From assembly GCA_001600175.1 (NCBI GenBank), contig BCJC01000001.1, forward strand, positions 4,139,652 through 4,203,651: a stretch of DNA of 64,000 nucleotides, written 5' to 3'. Origin of the DNA: Erythrobasidium yunnanense. Lineage: Eukaryota > Basidiomycota > Cystobasidiomycetes > Erythrobasidiales > Erythrobasidiaceae. Both the position numbers and the translations under genes were made by a program. Shown here piece after piece: positions 56,501 through 64,000 of the stretch. The number at the start of each line of letters is the position of its first letter. Positions within the stretch are counted from its first letter, which is position 1. The notes beneath the pieces are model-generated. The model was not told where the DNA came from, ran no database searches, and worked only from the letters and a program-made list of their open reading frames with translations.

Positions 56501-58431
56501 TGCTGAGCGAGTTGTAGCTGGAACAGGAGGAGGTGCACTACGGACGGGTGTGGCTGATCTAGCTGAGGCGCCTGTCAACATTGGCTGAAGAGGTGCTGGA
56601 GAAGCGATGCGGGATCCTTGCTGACTGGCTGGCTGGAATTGACTGGCGGCAGGAGGAGCAGTTTGTGCGTTGAAAGCGGTCGCTCCGACTTGTTGTACAG
56701 GTGCAGGGAGGGACGAAGCGTCGTCGTCATCCATGAGCGAGAAGAGATCCCGCTGAACTTCGCTTTCTAGAACCGCCAACCCTTCATCAGCTTCATTGAT
56801 CGCCGAAGAGACGTAATAATATGACTCACGCTGGACCTGCTGCTGCTGACCGGAGCCTCTCCACTGATCTCTCAGACTAGGGGGTACGAAACTCTCCTCC
56901 AATCTTTCTGGCACAGCTTTTCCCGCAAGTGTATCCATGACCAATCTTCTAGCAAGCGCAAATTCTTCTTTATCGAGCTGTCCATCATTCTTTATATCCG
57001 AGAGATCCCAGATACTAGCTAGAACATCGCCTGATAGGCCAGATTGCATGAAGAATGGACCTGCGACATCTCCTGACAAGGAGCCACTGCGGGACGTGTC
57101 GAGCATTGCGAAGAAAGTGTCGGATTGGGATTTCTCCAGGGGAGTGATGGCCCATGCCGCTCCAGTGTTGCGGGACTGTGATTGACCAAGCGTGCTTGAG
57201 CGAGATGGAGGCTGCACGGATCCTGTGTTTTGAGCATAGATGGCTGCAGCGGCACCTGGTCCTACGGATCTGTTGTTGCCTCCTGTATACTGCGCTCGTA
57301 AGGGACTGCTCGGCGCTTGTATAGCAGCCACGCTAGGCGGTATACTACTACCCAATCCAGGTTTGTAAGCTCCTGCTTGAGCATATATACTATCTGGAAG
57401 CTCGTCTGGAAGACTGGACAAAGTGCCGTTCATCGTAGCTTGGATAAGCGTCATGGCTATCACGAAATCGCCTGCGTCGAGCACCCCTCGAGACTGTGTA
57501 TCTGCGAGGTTCCATATCTGGCCAAGCTTCTCGTCGGGAAGTCGCGACTTCTTTAATATCTCCGAAGCCTTGTCGCCTAGACACGTATACATTCATGTAA
57601 GCCGGTTCTAAAACTTTCGAAGATGACAATGACGCACCATCAAGCAAGCCTGCTACTGGTCCAGCATTGTAGAAAAGTCTTGTATATTTCGCTTTGTCCT
57701 CAGGCGAGACAGACAATCCTCCGCTAGGCTTCGGTACAGGTCGAGAGACTGCCGGCGATGGAGACGTAGGTGCAGGTGCGACAGGTGTTGAAGCTTGTCT
57801 CGTAGGAGTGCCTGGCGCCCTCGATGCTGCTGATGTGCCTGAAGGCTGGGTCGGCTGCTTTGCCAGGCCGGGTATCGTCACGCCCTGGAACCAGGGTAGT
57901 GGTCCGGCTGTAAGAACACTGTTTAGTATGAGATGCGTGGTGTGAAGACGGTGAGCGCGCTCACATCTATCTGCGAGCGACTTTGCTGGAGTCTGTCCGT
58001 TCTGGGCATGGCCGATCAATCTGCAAGCGGTGTAGAAGGCTTCTTTTGTGAGGAAGCCCGTATCTTCTGTATCTGAGAGTTGCCATATTTCTCCGAGGGT
58101 CTGCGACAGTACTTAGTCAACCCCGCCGGCTAATGCATTGCTGCGAACTCCAACGCACATGGCCTGGGAGCTGTGTCTTTTCGAAGAATACGATAGCGAT
58201 GTCTCCCGTGAGTACACCGAGCTGTTCTTTGTCTGCTAAATTGTATAGATGGTTGTATGCCTTGCGCTCGTCTGTACTGAGCGAGCTGGCTGTGGGTGGA
58301 GGAGCGGGATAATGACGAGAAGGTCAGCTTAAGCCGGCATTAATGGGACGTAAAGGCCAGCATTGTAATCTCCTTTGAATCTTGTTGATTGATATTCAAA
58401 GCTTTCAACGCTGCGACTTACCCGACACCAT
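53521..58431 (-). CDS. EDE1: Ede1/Eps15-like endocytic scaffold: EH domains, coiled coil, UBA
   Basis: Start at 58431, stop at 53521, about 1500 residues. EH domains: the first spans EERKAYNHLYNL-type sequence with QLGVLTGDIAIVFFEKTQLP; the second has KYTRLFYNAGPVAGLLDG and KLGQIWNLADTQSRGVLDAG; the third has FFAMLDTSRSGSLSGDVAGP and LASIWDLSDIKNDGQLDKEE. A long coiled coil follows (RGDRTKLTAEVNKIEEQINE and later LREQLEKLKKEARQQKG). The C-terminal half is disordered with many FDDAF-type repeats. The last 40 residues form a UBA domain (VKELRAMGFERSQSIAALED). Ede1 initiates clathrin-coated pits and recruits adaptors carrying NPF motifs; UBA binds ubiquitinated cargo. It is divergent from ADE8. 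Confidence 0.93.
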
Positions 58432-58553
58432 GCTGTATGCTTGACCGAATGCGTTAGCGGAGAAGAAGAGAGCCTTGCTTTCTGGCGAACTTCAAGGGGA
58501 AATCTACAAGGAAGGTCTAGACAATCTACATACTGGATTACGGACAGTCAACA
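58432..58553. promoter_or_regulatory. shared divergent promoter, EDE1 / ADE8
   Basis: A 122-base gap between two outward-facing starts. No specific site is claimed. Confidence 0.5.
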
Positions 58554-59239
58554 ATGGAGAGTAGACGGGTTGCAGTCCTGATATCTGGCTCAGGTAGCTA
58601 GCCTCTTGCAGAAAATAGGGGAAGCCTGCTCGACTGACGCCTGAACTGCTCGCAGGCTCCAACCTACAGGCTCTCATAGACGCACACATTCCCATCGTAT
58701 ATGTCCTGTCCAACCGCAAAGCTGCCTATGGCCTGGAGCGCGCTGCAAAAGCCAATATCCCAACAGAGGTCTTCTCGCTCGTCTCCCACAAGAAACAGCA
58801 TCCCAATACAACACGCGAAGAATACGATACAGAACTAGCGTCCAAAGTCCTGTCGAGCAAGCCAGATCTCGTAGTGCTTGCCGGGTTCATGCATATCCTA
58901 AGCGAAAATTTCCTGAATCCTTTCATCGAGAAGAATGTCAGGATCTTGAATCTACATCCTGCTCTACCCGGGGCGTTTGATGGTGCGAACGCCATTGGAA
59001 GAGCATGGGAGGCATTCCAGAAGGGAGAGATTGAAAAGACGGGCGTGATGGTGCATGAGGTAGTCAAAGAGGTGGATAGAGGTCAGCCTCTGATAGTTAG
59101 AGAGATCGAGTGCAGGAAGGATGAGAGCGAGAAGGAACTGGCAGCGAGAATACACGAAGTCGAACATGTCATTATCGTCGAAGCGACAAAACAGGCGCTG
59201 CAAGATCTGGACGACAAGGCGGCCACGAATACCGCATAG
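58554..59239 (+). CDS. ADE8: phosphoribosylglycinamide formyltransferase (GAR transformylase)
   Basis: Two exons, 58554-58593 and 58656-59239, encode 207 residues, standard for the monofunctional enzyme. It transfers formyl from 10-formyl-THF to GAR in purine synthesis. The intron splits the phosphate-binding loop, restored as VAVLISGSGSNLQALIDA. Catalytic residues are in VRILNLHPALPGAFDGANAI (Asn and His) and VMVHEVVKEVDRGQPLIV (Asp). LVVLAGFMHILSENFLNPF is the folate-site region. The intron placement within the glycine loop is a useful check on the gene model. Confidence 0.94.
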
Positions 59240-59738
59240 ATCATTCATCATCTCATGTTGATCCCCGCACCCTTTTCTCCTCCGCTGGCCTTTTCTTTCA
59301 TGCATTCCTGCCTGGACATGCTAGAACCCGAAGTCAACAGGGAGATACATACGCTGCACTCCCACCCAACCAGTAACAGCACAAAGCAGTCGTTAGTAAA
59401 GCAGCCAGGTCGCAAATGATCGCAGCGCCTGGACGCACGTCTGTGAGAGGGCTGGCGGTATTGCCGTCAAACGGCAGGCAGGCAGCCCGCAATCTGCGTC
59501 TCACAAACAGACAAGGTGCGAATGCTCCGGCTGCGAGGTATAGCTGGAGGCCCACCATTGGAGGCAGGCCAGAAGGATCATGCTAGGCAATCCACTCGAT
59601 GCCAAAGTAAAGCTGTAACGATGCATACTGTGTCATGTTATTGTACAATCGAAGATACACTGTCTCTAAAGATGTATGCTACGTCTTAGAATCGTCTTGG
59701 CCTGTATTATACATCTCCCGTCTCGCCCTCGGCAAACG
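59240..59738. other. intergenic
   Basis: About 500 bases between the ADE8 and GH114 stops. A 74-codon minus-strand frame at 59334-59558 with two hydrophobic stretches has no other support. Confidence 0.45.
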
Positions 59739-60883
59739 CTATACTTCTGTCTGATTCGTACAGATTTGCGTGATGTAGTGATAGCTGACGTCGAAAGAGC
59801 TGTATGCCAAAGCATAGAAGCCTTGCAAGATATCCTTACAGTCAATCTTCGTTTCATATCTATTTCAGCTATGCTCAGCCCTCCCATCACCTTCTATCTC
59901 ATGCTCAAGAGCCACTCACTCTACTTCAAAAGCAGCTTTTCCAGCTTCCACGAAAGGGCTATAAGTATCGCATTCATCGAAAGCTGAACATTGTTCAATG
60001 ATTGCGAAATCCGTCATGTTCACAATCGCAGGACGGTTCGTGATCATGTCTGGACCATTCTTCAGTGCGATTCCGAGACTCGCATTGTGCGCTGTCTCGG
60101 AGAGGAATGTCAAGTATGCGAATTGGTCGTCGACTGCGGAAAGACTGAGTTTCAGAGAGGACGAAGACAACGGAAGTGAAGACGTCTGAGGAACGTACTG
60201 GTCGTTTCGAAGCCTGGATTGTTGAGGTATGAATCGGTATTATCGGGCTCAATGCCATCGCAGCCTTTGGCCTGTATCGACAATGACGCTCAGATTGGCT
60301 TCAAGGATAGTGCTTGTCTCATCGTACCTGCGCCAGCGCGATGCGCTTCGTCATGATGTCTTGGATATTGGAGACACACGCCGGTGTATGTAGGTCTAGC
60401 CAGTATCTGTTACGGCGCTGTCAGCCCTTGCTGTTTTATGGTATAGACCATGCCCACTCACTCATTCCATCCATCCATCTTGCATTTACTTCCTTGATTA
60501 CAATAGCAAGCAGGCAGAAAGTCCCCCGCGTCCGGTCTGCCTTCCTCCCATGATCCCGCAGAGAAATAGCAAACGACTTTCTTGCCTCTTGCCTTATACT
60601 CCGCTAGTGTTGTATTGGTAGTATTGAATAGATCAATGTCGTAGATATCGCCGTCGACGGACACACCCGTATTTGAGAGCGGAGAGACAGGTATAGTATC
60701 GCCTTCAAGATCCCAGAGAAAGCTGGAGCCCGTCTTAGGTTGAAACCAGGTGATATTGGAGGAAGATGAGGATGGAAGAGATGCGGAAGATGTAGCGGTG
60801 CTCGAAGAAGTCAGGTCGATGGCTGCGGCATATGCATAGCCAGTCAACCCGAGAAGGAAGAAGCACGAAGTCTTAGGTAACAT
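59739..60883 (-). CDS. secreted GH114 endo-alpha-1,4-polygalactosaminidase-like protein, copy A
   Basis: Five exons from 60883 to the stop at 59739-59741. The signal peptide reads LPKTSCFFLLGLTGYAYA, followed by a Ser/Thr-rich linker. The GH114 barrel shows TWFQPKTGSSFLWDLEG, DIDLFNTTNTTLAEYKARGK, VVCYFSAGSWEEGRPDAGDF, YWLDLHTPACVSNIQDIM, KGCDGIEPDNTDSYLNN, LGIALKNGPDMITNRPAIV and the C-terminal DILQGFYALAYSSFDVSYHY. The EPDNTDSY acidic residues are at the expected catalytic strand. GH114 enzymes cleave galactosaminogalactan-type polymers of fungal walls and biofilms. It is the leftmost of three tandem copies. Confidence 0.88.
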
Positions 60884-61374
60884 GTCGAGTATTGAGTATT
60901 ATTTGTAGAGATTGAAGAGAGAAGACAGGTGGTCAGGGTCTAAAATGGAAGCTGAGGTCGTCGTCCCGCTTCAACTCGACAAGCACAGCACAGGCACCGC
61001 TACTTCATTCGAGTTTAATGATTAAAGCTAGCACGTTCTTTCTGCTGATCCACCGACAGTGCTATAGCTAGAAAGCCTTGAAGATCTGGAACAAATGCCC
61101 ATCGGGCCATGCTAGAATTGGAAGCTGTCAGAACTGCGGACCTGTCAATCACCGAGCTTATGTCAGCATAGGGCGGGTCTCTAGATCTCATCAAGCGTGT
61201 GCAGCTGTCGAAGGGATGAGGACCTGCGGAACTTCCTTGATGTACAAAGCACAGTCGACTGGAGCCAAGAGTCCAGTTGAGACAGTTTTCCTGTCTTTCG
61301 CTGGGAGGAAACACTACGATAATATGTAGATCGCATGTATAGGTCCGTTGCCTGCCGTCTAGTAGCCTATATCA
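60884..61374. other. intergenic: promoter of GH114 copy A
   Basis: About 490 bases with no supported gene; a 99-codon minus-strand frame at 61015-61314 has no motifs. If copy B ends at the conserved position (61502), the spacer is about 620 bases. Confidence 0.45.
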
Positions 61375-62669
61375 TCACATCGATATAATGACATTCCCTG
61401 GATCCCATAACGATACAATGCCAAAGCCCGCTTCTGGGCTGGGTATAGATGGACTGAGAAGGACTTGGTGTGCACTGGTTACCATCTCGAGCGCTGTGCT
61501 GCTAGTTCGCGCAGCTCCTAGTGATGTAGCGATAGTCCACGGCAGAAGAGCTGTATGCCATAGCATAGAAGCCTTTAAGAATCTTGTTGCAGTCGTAGAT
61601 GTTTCATATCTTCCACAATAACCCTACAATTAGCGAAGACTCTAATACGGAAAGTGTGAGCACTTACTCGACCTGGAAAGCAGCCTTGCCAGCTTTGATG
61701 AAAGCAGAGTACGAACCACACTCGTCATTCACTGCGCATTCTTCAATCAGCACAAAGTCTGTGATGTCGACAATGGCGGGCTTCTTTGCGATCATGTCTG
61801 CTCCGTTCTTTAACGCGATTGCAAGACCTGCATCGTGTGCGGTTTGCGTTAGGAATTCGAGGTATTCGAATTGGTCATCGACTGTCACAGAAAGATATAC
61901 ATTCTTAAGCTGTGGCGAAATGTCTCAAAAGAGGCGGACTTACTGGTCGTTGCCCAACCAGGTTCGTTCGTGTAAGAATCGGTGTTGTCGGGCTCGACGG
62001 CATCGCAGCCATTTGTCTGTCAGCGTATTGACCACGTTAGAGTCTGTTTAATCCGTCATCAGGGTAAGTCCACATGAGCTTACATGCGCTAGGGCGATAC
62101 GCTTGGCCATGATCCCCTTCACGTTATCCAGGCAGGAGGGGCTGTTCAGATCAAACCAGTACCTAACACGATATTCACTCAGCCATAGCCATAGCAATAG
62201 CTTCCTCGATAATGACGCACTCGGGCCATCTCTGCATCTTGCACTTGCTCCCTTTGTTGCGATAGCATTCAGGCGTGAAGTCACCCGAATCAGGTCGTTT
62301 ATCTTCCCAAGTACCAGCAGAGAAGTAGCATACGACTTTCTTGCCTCGCTTCTTGTACTCTGCAATCGTCTCGGGTGAAGTGTTAAAGAGATCGACATCA
62401 TAAGTATTCGCGTCAACTGCCAAGCCTGTGTCAGAAGTAGCTGATTCGGGTATATCTTGCTCGAGGGAGCACAGTAGACTGTCGCCAGGCTTGAAGCTCA
62501 ACCAGTCTCCGGTTGCGGCAGCACGGCGGGTAACTGTGACGGGGACAGTCTGGGCGGACGTGGTCAGCACAAGTCATCATAAGCGATAGAAGCAACTTAC
62601 AACTGTAGGGGCAGTATAGACGGCTGCAGGGATCGCGATGAGCAGGATCAGTGTGCACCGGCCAAGCAT
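61375..62669 (-). CDS. secreted GH114-like protein, copy B, frame-shifted C-terminus
   Basis: The ATG at 62669 opens a signal peptide (CTLILLIAIPAAVYTAPTV) split by an intron. The barrel shows GDWLSFKPGDSLLCSLEQDI, VVCYFSAGTWEDKRPDSGDF, YWFDLNSPSCLDNVKGIM, CDAVEPDNTDSY, LAIALKNGADMIAKKPAIVD and LIEECAVNDECGSYSAFIKA. In the last exon the sequence between the acceptor and the GFYAMAYSS segment is 36 nt, against 37 in copies A and C. The usual reading therefore loses the conserved C-terminus and runs on to a stop at 61375; the ancestral stop would be at 61502-61504. No alternative acceptor restores frame by eye. It is either a natural lesion or a sequence error. Confidence 0.75.
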
Positions 62670-63323
62670 GATTCACGGATCTTGTCGATGCTCCGGCAGG
62701 GAAAGAGCGCGGATAAAAGCAGGGAGAGTCTTAGTATGCACAGCTACTTCCCGACAGCAAAGCCGGCTGTCTTGCATGTTGGGAGTGGTCTTCGCCCGGA
62801 AGGCACAGCCATGTCAGAGCAGACAAAAGGGAAGTAGGGCAAAGTCCTGTGCATCATGGGATGAGAGATACGTGTGTCGAGTCGCTGTGCGTCTACGCCA
62901 TCTTTGCTCCAGCTTCCCTGGGATACCTATGTTCAGACGCATCACTTCCGACTCCCCCGCTTCAACTAGCGGGGCTGGGCAGGTAATCTGTGATAAAACC
63001 TTAGAAGTACTCACCCTAGTAGCTCTAGCAAGAAGACGACGCTTGAACATCAGCGATGCTCTCGTGCTATTTGCCTCAGACGCAGGCGCTGGAGTATTGG
63101 ACGAGAGGAGTCAGTAAGAGGGGACGATCCCAGACCTCGTGTATCAATGCAGATTTGTAGATCGCCTGGCATGCTATATGCCCTATTGATAATATGCCGC
63201 TTCCGCACAGCGGGCATGCGACGATGCGATGATACTATAGGTATGAAAGGGAAAGAAAAAGAGATCTGGGTACAGCGATAGCCTGTATAGCCTCGTTGCG
63301 TGTATAGGGTTGGTAGAAGACGC
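62670..63323. other. intergenic: promoter of GH114 copy B
   Basis: About 650 bases. A 159-codon plus-strand frame (62638-63117) crosses the start of copy B on the other strand and has no motif support. Confidence 0.45.
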
Positions 63324-64000
63324 TTAGTTGGCGCAGATCTTGGTGATGTAGCGATAGTCGACGCTGTATGAGCTATATGCGAGTGCGTAAAAGCCTTTGA
63401 GGATCTTGCTGCAATCGATCGACCTCTCATATCTGCCACACTGCATCAGCCTTTCTCTCCTCTTCTTTGCAGTCTCGACGCTGCCACTCACTCTACTTCG
63501 AAAGCCGCTTTACCAGCTTTGACATATGCGTTGTATGAGCCGCACTCATTATATGCAGAACATTCCTCAATGAGCACGAAATCCGTGATGTCGACGATCT
63601 TAGGTCTCTTAGCAATCATGTCGGGCCCATTCTTGAGTGCGATACCCAGGCCGGCGTTGTGCGCTGTCGTGGAGAGGAAGTGGAGGTAGGAGAACTGGTC
63701 GTTGACTGATCAAACAGAAGTCAGCTATATATGCATGTTTGACGATGAGGGTGTGAGTACGTACTGGTGGTCTTCCAGCCGGGCTTGTTGATGTACGAAT
63801 CGGTGTTGTCAGGCTCCACGGCGTCGCATCCTTTGGACTATGAGAGAGCACCGGCTTAAGGGAACTGTGCGCCTAAAGTGATAGGTCGAAGCTATGTACC
63901 TTCGCTAGAGCGATGCGCTTAGCCATGACGCTCTGAATATTGGATACGCAGGAGGGGGTATTTAGATCGAACCAGTATCTGGAGTCATCACGAAACTCTT
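63324..64000 (-). CDS. secreted GH114-like protein, copy C, 5' part outside the window
   Basis: C-terminal half of a third copy; stop at 63324-63326. Exons read from the right edge: part of an YWFDLNTPSC-type segment and MAKRIALAK, SKGCDAVEPDNTDSY, then WKTTNDQFSYLHFLSTTAHN-like sequence, LGIALKNGPDMIAKRPKIVD and FVLIEECSAYNECGSYNAYV, and the last exon DCSKILKGFYALAYSSYSVD with RYITKICAN. Catalytic EPDNTDSY and the closing CxN are intact, and the last exon has the full 37-nt spacing, unlike copy B. It looks functional as far as visible. Confidence 0.85.

Noticed and set aside
59334-59558. 74-codon minus-strand frame with hydrophobic segments
   Set aside because: No conserved feature; kept only as a note because small membrane proteins are hard to exclude.
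1-64000. Transposons, LTR or virus-like elements, CRISPR, tRNA and rRNA genes
   Set aside because: No reverse transcriptase, integrase, transposase or capsid motifs, no terminal repeats, no regular repeat-spacer arrays and no convincing tRNA A/B boxes were found by eye. A tRNA scan would be decisive for the last.

Overview
The window looks like a nuclear chromosome segment of a compact, intron-rich fungus. Nearly every gene is split by GT-AG introns of about 50-70 nt, intergenic gaps are mostly 40-1200 nt, and the gene set is fungal (holocytochrome c synthase with a CP motif, Ede1, GH114, a Trp4-type anthranilate phosphoribosyltransferase, chromate transporter, DUF3500, SYLF proteins). The intron density and microexons (9, 11, 13 and 19 nt) fit a basidiomycete, perhaps a small-genome Pucciniomycotina member. 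That placement is inference and no species is claimed. I saw no rRNA or tRNA gene, transposon, virus-like element or CRISPR array.

Left part (1-13.5 kb): two head-to-tail SYLF-domain genes on the minus strand (the first cut by the window edge), an F-box-like/LRR-like gene, a Rab-type GTPase with a very long serine-rich N-terminal extension, a short Prp19-like gene with U-box and coiled coil but no WD40 repeats, then a DUF3500 gene and a fumarylacetoacetate-hydrolase-family gene that share a short promoter.

13.9-17.7 kb: a tandem array of four secreted SnoaL/NTF2-like proteins. 17.8-26 kb: holocytochrome c synthase, a SCYL2-like pseudokinase, an unknown arginine/serine-rich protein and a second F-box-like gene.

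26-34.4 kb: a family-16 lysine methyltransferase, then a run rich in mitochondrial metal/heme genes: an ABC1/ADCK kinase, (a zinc-ribbon protein), a BolA3-like Fe-S factor, COX15 heme A synthase and the Fe-S scaffold ISU1. With the holocytochrome c synthase at 17.9 kb, the window is enriched for mitochondrial cofactor assembly.

34.7-37.4 kb: anthranilate phosphoribosyltransferase (TRP4) and, divergently from it across 79 bp, a paralogue that has lost the phosphate-binding glycine loop. 37.5-53.3 kb: a membrane-anchored glycosyltransferase with a discoidin-like C-terminus, two unknown genes whose 3' ends overlap, trimethyllysine dioxygenase, an ammonium transporter, a predicted mitochondrial protein, a chromate-type transporter, eIF4A and a disordered hydrophilic protein. 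53.5-64 kb: an Ede1/Eps15 endocytic scaffold divergent from ADE8 (GAR transformylase), then at least three tandem secreted GH114 glycosidases, the middle one frame-shifted near its C-terminus and the last cut by the window edge.
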